Source: Corallincola holothuriorum (GTDB lineage: Bacteria; Pseudomonadota; Gammaproteobacteria; Enterobacterales; Neiellaceae). Taken from it: 64,000 nt of DNA. Position 1 is the first letter of the stretch. Each line of letters starts with the position of its first letter. Of the stretch, positions 17,428 through 28,220 are shown in pieces. A program made the translations under genes and the position numbers. The DNA lies in assembly GCF_003336225.1 (NCBI RefSeq), contig NZ_QPID01000005.1, forward strand, positions 248,001 to 312,000, in the 5' to 3' direction. The notes under the pieces were generated by a model that saw only the letters and a list, made by a program, of their open reading frames with translations, was not told the DNA's origin and did no database searches.

Positions 17428-18786
17428 CTACTCATCCTCTATCATCTCTGCCAGTACGTTGGCCAGGTGGCGGGGGCGGCGGCCAGTCATGGCATAGATT
17501 TGCTGGCCGCAGCCAAAGCCGTTACAGACTAGATCGGCTTCAGGTGCCGCAACTATTTTTGGTACCAGTGACAGGTTGGCCATTTGCTGGGATTGCGCAA
17601 TATGCTCGCTTTCCAAGCCAAAGGTGCCACCCATGCCGCAGCAGCTCGACTTAATAAAGCTGACGTCTAAGTCGGGCAGTAAGCGCAGCGCTTTACGCAT
17701 CGACCTCATTGCGCCGACCGCTTTTTGGTGGCAGTGACCGTGAACCAGTATGGGCGCATGTTGTTTGCCGCTATTAAAACTGAGGTTGAAACGCCCGTTG
17801 ATCTTCTCCCGGGCAATAAACTCCTCCAGTAGTTGCGCTAGCTTAGCTGCTTTAGCTGCTATCTCGCCGAGTCCCAGCGCTTGGTATTCATCGCGCAGCA
17901 TTAATAGGGTGGAGGGCTCCAAGCCTATGATCGGGCGCTGTTTCTCTATGTGGGGGCTGAGTGCTTGTAGCAGGCGCTTAGCTTGTTCGCGGGCTTCGGC
18001 GACCAGCCCTTGAGATAGCAAAGTTCGACCACTATCCAGTGGCGTTTCGTTGGCAGAGCTGCGTGGATCGATCAGCCACACTTTATAGCCTGCTTTGCGC
18101 AGCAACTTCAGCGCTGCTTCGCCCTGTTCTGGATTGAACAGCGTGGTAAAGCTGTCTAGCCATAACACCACCGAATGACTGAATCCTGCCCGAAAGGCGA
18201 GTGGCTCGTATACGGTACGGTTGGCAATAAACGGCCTAGTGGCAACCTCTGGTAGCGGCACGGAGGCGGCGATTTTTAGCCATTTGTCACCCAAATATGC
18301 CAGTAGACTGCTGCGGTTACGCCAACGGATCAGGTGACTTAACCAGGGATATTTGTGCAACAGGAAGGGGTGATAGGCGAAGAGGCGGTTGCGTAGAGAC
18401 AGGCGCTGATTTTTTAGCTTTTGTGCGAGATATTCCGTCTTTATCAGTGCCATATCGAGGTTGTTTTCACACTCCCGTTGGCATCCCTTGCAAGCGACAC
18501 ATTGATCCATCGCGGCGTCGAGCGTTTTATCGCTAACTGGTGATTCGATGTCAGGCTGATTAAGTATCTGTTTTAGCAGTTTGACGCGTCCGCCGGGGGA
18601 GAGGTGTGGATCACTGCTGATGCGAAAGCTGGGGCACATCACGCCAGTTTGTTGCTGTTCACAAACTCCGCTGCGAATACATACCGATATGGCTTTAGCG
18701 AAGTCTCCCCCCTGTTTGGGGATGTCGGCGTAGGCATCGCCCATGCCTTGGTCACGATAGTTAGACCAATCCAGCTCACTCTTCAT
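17428..18786 (-). CDS. Fe-S oxidoreductase with two CCG domains (YdiJ C-terminal half-like)
   Basis: A 452-residue soluble protein. Its N-terminal ferredoxin part has GVMCPSFRISSD and CVACKGCQREC, and the C-terminal part has a CCG-type motif SSCCGMGGTFG preceded by HGHCHQKA. This is the arrangement of the Fe-S half of FAD-linked D-2-hydroxyacid dehydrogenases (YdiJ/Dld-II type), and also of GlcF and GlpC. The spacing CIRSGVC then VMCPS fits the YdiJ type best. No flavin subunit is next to it, so it either pairs with a distant one or acts alone. Start ATG at 18786 has AGG seven bases upstream. Confidence 0.85.
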   Translation of the reverse strand: MKSELDWSNYRDQGMGDAYADIPKQGGDFAKAISVCIRSGVCEQQQTGVMCPSFRISSDPHLSPGGRVKLLKQILNQPDIESPVSDKTLDAAMDQCVACKGCQRECENNLDMALIKTEYLAQKLKNQRLSLRNRLFAYHPFLLHKYPWLSHLIRWRNRSSLLAYLGDKWLKIAASVPLPEVATRPFIANRTVYEPLAFRAGFSHSVVLWLDSFTTLFNPEQGEAALKLLRKAGYKVWLIDPRSSANETPLDSGRTLLSQGLVAEAREQAKRLLQALSPHIEKQRPIIGLEPSTLLMLRDEYQALGLGEIAAKAAKLAQLLEEFIAREKINGRFNLSFNSGKQHAPILVHGHCHQKAVGAMRSMRKALRLLPDLDVSFIKSSCCGMGGTFGLESEHIAQSQQMANLSLVPKIVAAPEADLVCNGFGCGQQIYAMTGRRPRHLANVLAEMIEDE

Positions 18787-18957
18787 AAATACCTATCGAC
18801 GTGTTGGCTATTAAGCTAAAAGAGTTAATACATCAAGAAGTGTGCCGAGGCTTATCTACTGAACTAGGGGGTTAGCAGGCTAAATATAGGGGAGCGGCTG
18901 GCAGAAAGCTGACAAAGGCAGGTGCAGCGTCGTAAGTGCCACATTCCTGCCGATGAT

Positions 18958-18982
18958 ATAAAGACCCGCTATTGCGGGTTCT
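18958..18982 (-). terminator. Probable terminator after class III alcohol dehydrogenase
   Basis: ACCCGC-TATT-GCGGGT hairpin (18964-18979) just past the dehydrogenase stop. The T-run on the minus strand is short, so strength is uncertain. Confidence 0.55.
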
Positions 18983-18996
18983 TGTTGAGAGTAAGA

Positions 18997-20178
<1,182 letters not shown>

Positions 20179-20340
20179 CTAACAAAAACGTTAGAGGTTT
20201 AATTACTCGTATAGACAATGAGATACGTATGATTTGTTATATTGGATTATTGTCAGTGCTGAGGTGAACTTCTCACCGAAGTTAACTGACTAACAAAAAG
20301 ACAATAATAGGGTTGCTAACCCAAGCCAGAGAGAGAGTCG

Positions 20341-21471
20341 ATGAAGATTTCCAGCCAGTTTGACGGTGGTAAGATCGAGGTCATTTCCTGCGAACGCGCA
20401 GATGATATTCAGTTAGCTATTCCAAAAGACAATCAGTCTGATTTTTACCAGTGGTTTTATTTTCGCTTAAGCGGTGCCGCTGAGCAGACTTGCCAGATTA
20501 AGTTAACTGATCTGGCGAAGTCAGCCTACCCCCCAGGTTGGCAAGGCTATCAGGCGGTGGCGTCTTACGATCGGGAATACTGGTTTCGTGTCGACAGTGA
20601 ATTTGATGGTGACACGTTGACGATCAAACATACACCGTCGTTAAACTCCGTCTATTACGCCTATTTTGCGCCTTATTCTACTGAGCGTTGTGCGGACTTT
20701 ATTGCCAGTTTGCAGCATTCACCGTTAGTGAGTACCGAGGTGCTCGGTCAGACTTTGGATGGTCAGGATATGGATCTGCTGACCATTGGTGAGCCAGGTG
20801 AAGGTAAGTTGACCTGTTGGGTCATTGGTCGCCAACACCCCGGTGAAACTATGGCCTCTTGGTGGATGGAAGGTTTTCTTGAGCGTTTATTGGATGAGTC
20901 AGATCCAGTGGCGCGTACGGTGCTAGATAAAGCGGTGTTTTATGTGGTACCGAATATGAATCCTGATGGTAGTCGTCGTGGTCATCTGCGGACGAACGCT
21001 TGTGGTGCCAATCTTAATCGTGAATGGCAGACGCCGACATTAGAGCGCAGCCCTGAAGTCTACTATGTACGTGCAAAGATGCAGCAGACGGGGGTGGACT
21101 TCTGTCTTGATGTTCATGGCGACGAGGCGTTGCCCTACAACTTTATCGCTGGTGCTGAGGGTAATCCGAGCTGGACGCCACGTCAGGCGGGGCTGCAGAA
21201 ATCCTATATGGATGCGTTGGTGGTTGCGTCGCCAGATTTTCAAACTGAGCATGGCTATGAGATTGATGCGCCCGGCACTGCGGATCTGCGGATCTGTACC
21301 AACTATATGGCCGAGACGTTTGACTGCCTGGCGATGACCTTGGAGATGCCGTTTAAAGACACCATCGATACCCCTGATCATGATGAAGGGTGGTCGCCAG
21401 ACCGTTGCCGCCGGTTAGGTGAAGCCAATCTTAGTGCCATACTCAAGGTGTTGCCGGAACTGGTTAGGTAG
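20341..21471 (+). CDS. M14 family zinc carboxypeptidase, cytosolic CCP-like
   Basis: A 376-residue protein without signal peptide. The zinc ligands HxxE (H166, E169 in RQHPGE) and H259 (DVHGDE) are present, with NPDGSRRGHLRTN, NLNREW and a late TLEMPFK glutamate that is the likely catalytic base. An N-terminal beta domain of about 120 residues, typical of the cytosolic CCP/deglutamylase group, precedes the peptidase. Substrate in bacteria is unknown. GAGAGAG lies before the ATG. The DUF4136 lipoprotein gene follows 15 bases after its stop, so the two form an operon. Confidence 0.9.
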   Translation: MKISSQFDGGKIEVISCERADDIQLAIPKDNQSDFYQWFYFRLSGAAEQTCQIKLTDLAKSAYPPGWQGYQAVASYDREYWFRVDSEFDGDTLTIKHTPSLNSVYYAYFAPYSTERCADFIASLQHSPLVSTEVLGQTLDGQDMDLLTIGEPGEGKLTCWVIGRQHPGETMASWWMEGFLERLLDESDPVARTVLDKAVFYVVPNMNPDGSRRGHLRTNACGANLNREWQTPTLERSPEVYYVRAKMQQTGVDFCLDVHGDEALPYNFIAGAEGNPSWTPRQAGLQKSYMDALVVASPDFQTEHGYEIDAPGTADLRICTNYMAETFDCLAMTLEMPFKDTIDTPDHDEGWSPDRCRRLGEANLSAILKVLPELVR

Positions 21472-21486
21472 AAAAAAGGAGACTGC

Positions 21487-22053
21487 ATGGCGAACCATCG
21501 ATTTTTAAGCCCGCTGAAGTGGTTAGTCGGGCTGATATTAATGATGACCCTGTTTGCTTGTACCAGCAAACCGAGGACAGATGTGGACTACGACACCAGC
21601 TATGATTTTCTGCAGATGAAAACTTATGCTTGGTTGGCTCAGCCGCCGGAAGATGCGCAAACCACCAGTTTACATGCGTTGCGGGTGCAGGAGTCGGTGG
21701 ATGCCGAGTTGTCACGTCGAGGGATGACCTTGGTTGATAGTGAGCAGGCCGATGTCTTGTTGGCGTATCACCTGGTGATTGATACCAAGTACAACGTGGA
21801 TAATTATTACAGTCGTTGGGGGTATCGCAGCTATCACCGCGATCGTGTTGGTGGTTTTGGCGTTTCCAATACCCGTGTTCGAGAGTACCAGGTTGGCACC
21901 TTGCTGATCGATATGATTGATCCGGTAAAAAAGCAGGTGATCTGGCGTGGTTCTATGAGCAGTCGGGTGAAGAAAAACGTGGCGCCAGAAGAGCGTGATG
22001 TGATGATCCGCCAGAGTGTGGTTGATATTCTGGCACCGTTCCCACCGTTATAA
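21487..22053 (+). CDS. DUF4136-type lipoprotein
   Basis: A 188-residue lipoprotein (lipobox LFAC after a hydrophobic helix). The mature part has the DUF4136 pattern: DVDYDTSYDF, TYAWL, ADVLLAYH, a Tyr/Arg-rich stretch and LLIDMIDPVKKQVIWRGS. This family is common in marine gammaproteobacteria; its role in the envelope is unknown. AAGGAG lies seven bases before the ATG. Second gene of an operon with the M14 peptidase. Confidence 0.88.
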   Translation: MANHRFLSPLKWLVGLILMMTLFACTSKPRTDVDYDTSYDFLQMKTYAWLAQPPEDAQTTSLHALRVQESVDAELSRRGMTLVDSEQADVLLAYHLVIDTKYNVDNYYSRWGYRSYHRDRVGGFGVSNTRVREYQVGTLLIDMIDPVKKQVIWRGSMSSRVKKNVAPEERDVMIRQSVVDILAPFPPL

Positions 22054-22098
22054 ATCGTCGTTTAACGACGCATTTCTCCAGCCGATAAAACCGGTGGC

Positions 22099-22866
22099 TT
22101 AGCGGCCGCCGGGTACTTCACCTGCATAATGGTTGATGATCCTGTCTATCTCACCACTTTCAGCCAGTTTATCTAACAAGCTAGCGAGCTGTTTGGTATC
22201 AAACTTCGATTTGGCTGAGAACATACAGTGCACCTGATGCTCGGAAATTTTCAATTGGTGTTGGGTGAACCTCTGTTCCCCCGAGCTGTGTACCAGATAA
22301 TTGGTGGTTATATTGTCGGCGATAACATAGTCAACTTGTTGGTTGAGCAAGGCGGCAAAGTTGTCAGCATGTTTGGATGCATCACTACGTTGGATATTGT
22401 GTTGTTCAAACTGTGACTCCAGCGTGGGGTAGTGAAAGCCCCGTATGGTACCGACGCGGGTTAACGATAGATCGCCAATTTCATCCACTTTACGTTTGTC
22501 ATCTGGTGGTCCGTATAGCCGATCCTGTTCTACGAAGAGTGGGCCGGACCAAACGAACCGCTCCGGTTGCTTGAACCATGCCGGATTGGCAATACAGTTC
22601 ATATCCAGTTCGCCTGAATTCAGCTGGTTATCTAAATCGAGCCGGTTGACCTCTTTGAAGCTGACTTTGATATTGGCTTTTGCGGCCAGCGCGTCAGCGA
22701 TATCTTTGATGATGCCGCTTTGCAGGGTACCGGTTGAAATGATCGCGTAGGGTGGCGCGTTGTGATAGCCATAACCCACAGTGAGGTTATTAGGCGTGGC
22801 GCTTAAAGCAGGAGACAATAAACCACAGGCTAAGACGCATTTAGATAACAGTCGAACTACAACCAC
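22099..22866 (-). CDS. Periplasmic solute-binding protein, amino-acid/polar type (SBP_bac_3)
   Basis: A 255-residue protein with a signal peptide (GTG start, AAGGA eight bases upstream, cleavage near ALSA). The mature part follows the SBP_bac_3 pattern: VGYGYHNAPPYA, GIIKDIADALAAK, then a C-terminal KFDTKQLASLLDKL-type helix. No permease or ATPase gene is adjacent, so it may be an orphan or sensory binding protein rather than part of a transporter. Ligand unknown. Confidence 0.85.
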   Translation of the reverse strand: MVVVRLLSKCVLACGLLSPALSATPNNLTVGYGYHNAPPYAIISTGTLQSGIIKDIADALAAKANIKVSFKEVNRLDLDNQLNSGELDMNCIANPAWFKQPERFVWSGPLFVEQDRLYGPPDDKRKVDEIGDLSLTRVGTIRGFHYPTLESQFEQHNIQRSDASKHADNFAALLNQQVDYVIADNITTNYLVHSSGEQRFTQHQLKISEHQVHCMFSAKSKFDTKQLASLLDKLAESGEIDRIINHYAGEVPGGR

Positions 22867-22954
22867 GGTGGTGTCCTTTTTGCCGGAGTTATAAGAGATT
22901 GTTGCGACTGTTGTTGGAGATGGGAAAACAATCGCAACAGCAATAGACTCAATC

Positions 22955-23569
22955 TTATAGGTGACTTAGCTCCTTTTCTAGCGCTTTAGCCATGGTTGGC
23001 CTTGATTTTACCCGCTTTCGGTAGGCCGCTAGCTTGCTGGGCAAGCGCTGCTCCGATGTCATTGCCCAGTTCAGTGTGTGGGTGAGCAATATGTCGGCGA
23101 TATGGAAGTCGTCGCCAAGCAGGTAGCCTTGTTCTGGCAGCCAAGCTTCCGCGGTTGCCAAGGCTTGTTCAAACTCCCAAACGGCTGTTTCTATCACCGC
23201 TTCATGGCGCAGATGTTCCGGCAGGGCAAATCTGTGTTTCGCCATTGTCCACAGCGGTTGCTCTAGTTCGTTGCCGATAAAATTTACCCATTGATGGTGT
23301 AGACCGGATGCATGCGAGCCTTTTTCTGGTAACAACTTGCCCGCCTTTTCAGCCAGATAGAGGCAAATAGCGGCAGACTCTGTGAGCACCAAGTCGCCAT
23401 CAGCAAGGGCTGGAATTTTGCCGAAAGGGTTAATCGCTAAAAACTCAGCTTGTTTGTGTTGTGCTTTTTTCAGGTCTATCAGCTGATAACTGTAGGGGAG
23501 TTGGAGTTCTTCTAACGTCCAGGAGACGCGGAGTGAGCGGGTACGTGGGTAACCATAAAGCGTGATCAT
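22955..23569 (-). CDS. Glutathione S-transferase
   Basis: A 204-residue cytosolic GST. The thioredoxin-fold N-terminus begins ITLYGYPRTRSLRVSWTLEE, with NPFGKIPALADGDLVLTESAAI as the glutathione-binding loop, then an all-helical C-terminal domain. Start at 23569 chosen because AGGAAG lies seven bases upstream; an ATG seven codons earlier lacks it. Class and substrate are not readable from the sequence. Confidence 0.93.
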   Translation of the reverse strand: MITLYGYPRTRSLRVSWTLEELQLPYSYQLIDLKKAQHKQAEFLAINPFGKIPALADGDLVLTESAAICLYLAEKAGKLLPEKGSHASGLHHQWVNFIGNELEQPLWTMAKHRFALPEHLRHEAVIETAVWEFEQALATAEAWLPEQGYLLGDDFHIADILLTHTLNWAMTSEQRLPSKLAAYRKRVKSRPTMAKALEKELSHL

Positions 23570-23714
23570 AGGTAACTTCCTTTTGGCCAATAGCTAAGCA
23601 TATATCAAGTTATCCACCATCACAGGTTGTAATTGTGCAATGAGTTGGCGAAAGTAGTCGCCTATTTCGTTGTTTATTAAACTCAATTGAACTGACTTGA
23701 AGCCTACACTGCAA

Positions 23715-24554
23715 ATGAATCTGCAATCTGCAAGAACCCAGCTGTTCGAGATTATTTTTGGCACACAAACCCGTGCTGGACGCTATTACGATATCAGTTT
23801 AATCATTGCCATCCTGTTGAGTGTCGTGGTGGTGGTGATCGATTCTGTTGAGGGATTCAACAGTGAGTTTGAATCCGTACTCTGGTCATTGGAGTGGGGC
23901 TTTACTCTGCTGTTTACCGCTGAGTACCTGTTGCGGTTGTGGATATCGCCGAAACCCTTGGCGTATGCCCGCTCTTTCTTTGGCGTGGTCGATTTGTTGG
24001 CCGTATTGCCGAGTTATTTGGCTCTGTTGGTGGCGGGCGCGCAGTACTTGCTACTGATCCGTTTGTTGCGTGTGTTGCGCATCTTCAGAGTGCTGAAACT
24101 GGTGCGCTATCTGGGTGAAGCCAATGTGTTGATCCGCTCTCTGGTGCAGTCAAAACGTAAAATTCTGGTGTTCTTTCTGTCTGTCGGTGTGCTGATCGTT
24201 TTGTTTGGCGCGTTGATGTTTGCTATTGAAGGGCCAGAGCATGGCTTTACCAGTATTCCGATCTCTATTTACTGGGCGGTGGTGACGTTGACCACAGTCG
24301 GTTATGGCGACATTTCACCACAAACGCCGTTAGGGCAGGCTGTCGCCGCATTAGTGATGCTCACTGGCTATGCCATTCTTGCAGTGCCGACCGGTATTGT
24401 GACCGCTGAGTTATCGACAGAGATCTTGCGCCAACGTAGCTTAACGCGTTGCACTCAGTGTGAGCGCGGTGGTCACGAGGCTGACGCCGAGTTTTGTAAA
24501 TTTTGTGGCAGTGAACTGCCAGAGCCGCTGATAAAAGATAATCCCCACAGCTAG
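23715..24554 (+). CDS. Voltage-gated potassium channel with C-terminal zinc ribbon
   Basis: About 279 residues with six membrane helices. The fourth carries regular Arg residues (RLLRVLRIFRVLKL), typical of a voltage sensor, and the pore holds the K+ selectivity filter TTVGYGD. A short cytoplasmic tail ends in a zinc-ribbon-like motif, CTQCERGGHEADAEFCKFCG, which is unusual for a small KvAP-like channel. The start is ATG 23715; a TTG at 23697 is in frame. No strong ribosome-binding site for either. Confidence 0.9.
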   Translation: MNLQSARTQLFEIIFGTQTRAGRYYDISLIIAILLSVVVVVIDSVEGFNSEFESVLWSLEWGFTLLFTAEYLLRLWISPKPLAYARSFFGVVDLLAVLPSYLALLVAGAQYLLLIRLLRVLRIFRVLKLVRYLGEANVLIRSLVQSKRKILVFFLSVGVLIVLFGALMFAIEGPEHGFTSIPISIYWAVVTLTTVGYGDISPQTPLGQAVAALVMLTGYAILAVPTGIVTAELSTEILRQRSLTRCTQCERGGHEADAEFCKFCGSELPEPLIKDNPHS

Positions 24555-24605
24555 CGAGTGTGTTGCCTTACTGGTAAAGCTAGCTGACCATTAATTGGAT
24601 AGATA

Positions 24606-25412
24606 ATGACGTTAAATCTTATTTCGTATTGCCGACCTGCAATGACTGCCAGACTGACTGGCCTTTTGTTTTCCGCCTTGCTGCTTAGTGCCTGTGAGCC
24701 AGTCGCAGATGCATCGATCTATACGCCAGTGACGGCAACGGATCCTCTGGCCAGTCAGATGATCGAATGGGCCATGGTGTCTGGTATGAATGGTGAGCAA
24801 ACATTAGCCGTGACAGAGGCTAATCGGCGTTTCTCCGGTTACTTAGCAGCAGAGTTTGGCACGCTGCAGGATGCCGAGTTGCGGGATCAGAATTTTTCGC
24901 TATTTAACCAGAAGATATTGGCGCACTACCTGAAAGGCGGCACTGCCCATCGTGATGGCAAAGTGACATTGTCGCAATGCGGCAACGTTGCTGATATCCA
25001 AGCAAAACATGGGGTGCTACCGGTGCGATACAGCATGTATGCCTGTTTTGCTGACAGTCCGGCATTTGCCAGTTGGGTATACACCATGTCTGCTGAATAT
25101 ATTGACCGCCACGGAAAGGTGGTTGCCGTCGAACTGCTCGGTGCTGCTGGGCGTGCGGAAGATAAAGCGACACTGGAGGATAAACAGGTTTGGTTTGCCG
25201 AGCTGATCCAGACCCGGCAAGCTTTTATCCGCAAGGCGCTATCGGCACTCAGTGCAGCGCAGCAACAACCGTTCGCGGAAAGCGCGATTGTCGCGGCTAA
25301 CCTGAGTAAAACGGCTGTGTCGCTCTATGCTGCCACGCCAGATCAGGGTTTCCAAAAGCTCGGCGCAATAGTCTGTGAGCCAGCACATGGTTGCCAGTTG
25401 CAGGCTGAATAA
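24606..25412 (+). CDS. Hypothetical lipoprotein
   Basis: A 268-residue protein with a lipobox (LLLSAC) after a hydrophobic helix. Mature part of about 240 residues, with several Cys (QCGN, YACFAD, VCEPAHGC) and mostly helical; no family recognised. GGAT lies six bases before the ATG at 24606; an ATG 12 codons later is an alternative. It lies between the K+ channel and the Ca-binding-type protein, all on the plus strand but with gaps of 50 and 137 bases. Confidence 0.75.
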   Translation: MTLNLISYCRPAMTARLTGLLFSALLLSACEPVADASIYTPVTATDPLASQMIEWAMVSGMNGEQTLAVTEANRRFSGYLAAEFGTLQDAELRDQNFSLFNQKILAHYLKGGTAHRDGKVTLSQCGNVADIQAKHGVLPVRYSMYACFADSPAFASWVYTMSAEYIDRHGKVVAVELLGAAGRAEDKATLEDKQVWFAELIQTRQAFIRKALSALSAAQQQPFAESAIVAANLSKTAVSLYAATPDQGFQKLGAIVCEPAHGCQLQAE

Positions 25413-25549
25413 CCACTGTTAGAGGCTGAATTAGCAAAGCGTTATATCTAGCCTCTATTTATATCTAAAATGTCTAATGGATGGGCTCTCGCTCATCCAT
25501 CTCCTGCCGATAACCTAGGTATCTCTATTGATGAAGTTAATTGATACCT

Positions 25550-26668
25550 ATGACAGCCCTGATTCTCGATCGTTTGCAGACACAGTCGAGCCACTTTGCC
25601 TCCCGTGAGCAGTCACGGGAGATTGTGCGCCGTGGCGAGGGCCTGCCTGCGAGCAATCGTAATACCGCGCCACAGACTGCAGCACAGCCCTCGGCTGTGC
25701 AGGCGGGTTTGGCGAATGCTGAAGCCGATTTAGCACAACAACAAGCCCAGCGACTGGCTGCCAGTGCCAATCTCAACTCAGCTTCTTCTTTAGCCAACCT
25801 CTCTCTAATTAGCCCCGAAGCCAGCGATGCTGTGCCCGATCTAGACGCGTTGCCGCTGACTCCGGAACTGCGGGTGGCGGTGCAGATGATGGAAGCGCTG
25901 GCAGGACGTAAGTTTGAGCTGTTTGCCCTCGATCACCTACCGCAGCAATCCGCTGCGGCGGCCGGCTTCACCTATTCGGCACAGGCGCAGCTGTCCGTTG
26001 AGATGACCGCCCCCGTTGATGACACGCCGGTGTTGGTGATTGAGCGGGTGTCGGAGCAAGAGCGGATGAGTTTTAGTGCCAGTGGTCAAGTCACGTTGGC
26101 AAATGGTGACAGCCAGGTGTTCTCCGTATCCTTGATGATGGCCAGAGATCAGCAGCAAGTGAATCTGTCTGCGACTACTGCTGGTGCGTTGAAAGACCCG
26201 CTGGTGTTGAACCTGGGAGGCAATGGTGTGTCGCTCAGTGAGCAGAAACATGAAATAGATCTGGATGCAGACGGCGAAACCGAGTCTGTTGCCATGCTGG
26301 GGAAGCAGAGTTTTTATCTGGTGTTGGATAGCAACGGTAACGGTGAGGTTGATGATGGGCGTGAACTGTTTGGTGCGCTCAGCGGCAATGGTTTTGCTGA
26401 TCTGGCGGCATTTGATGAAGATGGTAACGGCTTTGTTGATCAGGGCGACAGCGTGTTTAATCAGCTACGACTGTGGCAGCCACAGACAGAGCAATGGCTG
26501 AGTTTGGCCGATGTGGATGTGATGGCGCTGTATGTGGGCAGTGAAAGCACCCCGTTCATGCTGAAGGATAGCGACATGAGCTTACAGGGCGCGGTGAGGT
26601 CGACCGGATTTTTCCTGCGTAATGAGGGACCCGCCGGTACCTTGCAACAGATCGATCTGGTGGTGTGA
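25550..26668 (+). CDS. EF-hand-like/VCBS-related protein of unknown function
   Basis: A 372-residue protein. The first 100 residues are Ala/Gln-rich and probably disordered. The second half repeats calcium-loop-like sequences (DLDADGETESV, DSNGNGEVDDGRELFG, DEDGNGFVDQGDSVF), as seen in the C-terminal parts of RTX-type and other large secreted proteins. No signal peptide is visible. Perhaps a calcium-binding export cargo or a fragment of a larger ancestor. ATG at 25550; no clear ribosome-binding site. Confidence 0.7.
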   Translation: MTALILDRLQTQSSHFASREQSREIVRRGEGLPASNRNTAPQTAAQPSAVQAGLANAEADLAQQQAQRLAASANLNSASSLANLSLISPEASDAVPDLDALPLTPELRVAVQMMEALAGRKFELFALDHLPQQSAAAAGFTYSAQAQLSVEMTAPVDDTPVLVIERVSEQERMSFSASGQVTLANGDSQVFSVSLMMARDQQQVNLSATTAGALKDPLVLNLGGNGVSLSEQKHEIDLDADGETESVAMLGKQSFYLVLDSNGNGEVDDGRELFGALSGNGFADLAAFDEDGNGFVDQGDSVFNQLRLWQPQTEQWLSLADVDVMALYVGSESTPFMLKDSDMSLQGAVRSTGFFLRNEGPAGTLQQIDLVV

Positions 26669-26697
26669 TCGACCTGACCTCAACATAACTGATTTTG

Positions 26698-28026
26698 TTA
26701 GATCTCCATTTTCAGGATCTTAGAGCGGCGCTGCAGGTTATACATCTGCTGTTTTTGCGGCGGTAGGTCGGACACATCGGCAGGGACAAAGCCATGCTCT
26801 AAGAACCAATGAATACTGTGCGTGGTTAAGGCAAACAGTGTTTCGATACCCATCCGTTTGGCTTTTTGTTGGATCATCCGTACCAGTTCTGTACCGCGGT
26901 CAGCAGAGCGGTATTCGGGATCCACGGCCAGGCAGGCCAGTTCACCGACATGGCTGTCTTCAAACGGGTAGAGGGCTGCACACGCCACCACTAAACCATC
27001 TCGTTCAGAAATGGTGAAACGGTCAATCTCCACCTCTAGCTGTTCCCGTGAACGGCGCACCAGAATCCCCTGTTTTTCCAACGGCCGGATCAGGTTCAAA
27101 ATACCGCCAATATCATCAATCCGTGCCTGACGTACCTGTTCTGCAGGCTCAGTCACTACCTGTGTGCCGATACCCTCGCGAGAGAATAACTCCTGCAGGA
27201 TCGCACCATCCACTTCACCACTAATTAGATGGCAGCGGGGCACACCGCTGCGGCAAGCCTTAATGGCTGCGAGCAGGAAAGGCTTGGCCGCTGAGCAGTT
27301 GGCTTTACCGTCGTCATAGCTTTGCAGCAGTGCTTCGGCTTCTGATGGCATCAGCTCGGCGATCACCTGACCATCGGGATCTAGTAACCCTTGGTCGGCG
27401 CAAAAGCCAATCACTTTATCTGCTTTGATACGGATGGCTATCTGTGTGGCCACCTCTTCGGCGGTCAGATTAAAGCTTTCGCCGGTAACCGATGCGGCGA
27501 CGGGACCATGGATAACAATGGAGTTTTGATCGAGCTGACGGTTAATGCCAGCCACATCAATCCGTCGTACCTTGCCACTGTGACAAAAATCGATGCCGTC
27601 GATGACGCCAAGGGGTTGAGCAATCACAAAGTTGCCACTGACCACGTTTATCTGTGTGCCCTGCATCGGCGTATTGGCCAAGCTCATCGATAACCGCGCC
27701 ATGATCTGTAGCTGCAGCGAGCCTGCCACGCCGGAGATAACATCCAACGAATCGGCGTCGGTAATACGGGTATGTTGGTGGTATTCGCAGGCAATTTTCG
27801 CTTTGGTGAGCGCTTCATCTATCTGTGGCCGAGCGCCGTAGACCAATACAATGCGGATCCCCAAGGTATTTAGCAGGGATATATCATTAATGATATTACG
27901 GAAGTTCTCGTGCTTGATCGCTTCGCCGCCGAGCATAATGACAAACGTCTTACCGCGGTGAGCGTTAACGTAGGGAGAGGAGTGTCGAAAACCATCGACC
28001 AGATCAGTTGTACGCACGTTTATCAT
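26698..28026 (-). CDS. argA: Amino-acid N-acetyltransferase (N-acetylglutamate synthase)
   Basis: First step of arginine synthesis: acetyl-CoA + L-glutamate to N-acetylglutamate, in the cytosol. A 442-residue protein, 443 in E. coli. The N-terminal amino-acid-kinase-like domain ([20 protein letters not shown]) is followed by a C-terminal GNAT domain ([19 protein letters not shown]). It is the classical feedback-inhibited form. No clear ARG box was found upstream. It is convergent with the EF-hand-like gene and divergent from the AsmA-like gene. Confidence 0.97.
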   Translation of the reverse strand: MINVRTTDLVDGFRHSSPYVNAHRGKTFVIMLGGEAIKHENFRNIINDISLLNTLGIRIVLVYGARPQIDEALTKAKIACEYHQHTRITDADSLDVISGVAGSLQLQIMARLSMSLANTPMQGTQINVVSGNFVIAQPLGVIDGIDFCHSGKVRRIDVAGINRQLDQNSIVIHGPVAASVTGESFNLTAEEVATQIAIRIKADKVIGFCADQGLLDPDGQVIAELMPSEAEALLQSYDDGKANCSAAKPFLLAAIKACRSGVPRCHLISGEVDGAILQELFSREGIGTQVVTEPAEQVRQARIDDIGGILNLIRPLEKQGILVRRSREQLEVEIDRFTISERDGLVVACAALYPFEDSHVGELACLAVDPEYRSADRGTELVRMIQQKAKRMGIETLFALTTHSIHWFLEHGFVPADVSDLPPQKQQMYNLQRRSKILKMEI

Positions 28027-28220
28027 ATTCCGCTGCTAGTTTGCCGTTAAGGATAGATCGAACTTCAGGGGGATAGCTATCGACCTGAATGGGGTTTAAT
28101 CAAAAACTCTCGATTTAACAAGCGACAGGGTACAAAAATTGGCGTTTTAAGGCTACTTATCGCTGACGATCTTCTATGATTAAAAGCGATATTTTTCTTT
28201 ATGTTAGGGAGTAACAACAA

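Noticed and set aside
28027..28220. ARG box upstream of argA
   Set aside because: TGAAT half-site present near 28097, but the second half is too degraded to call.
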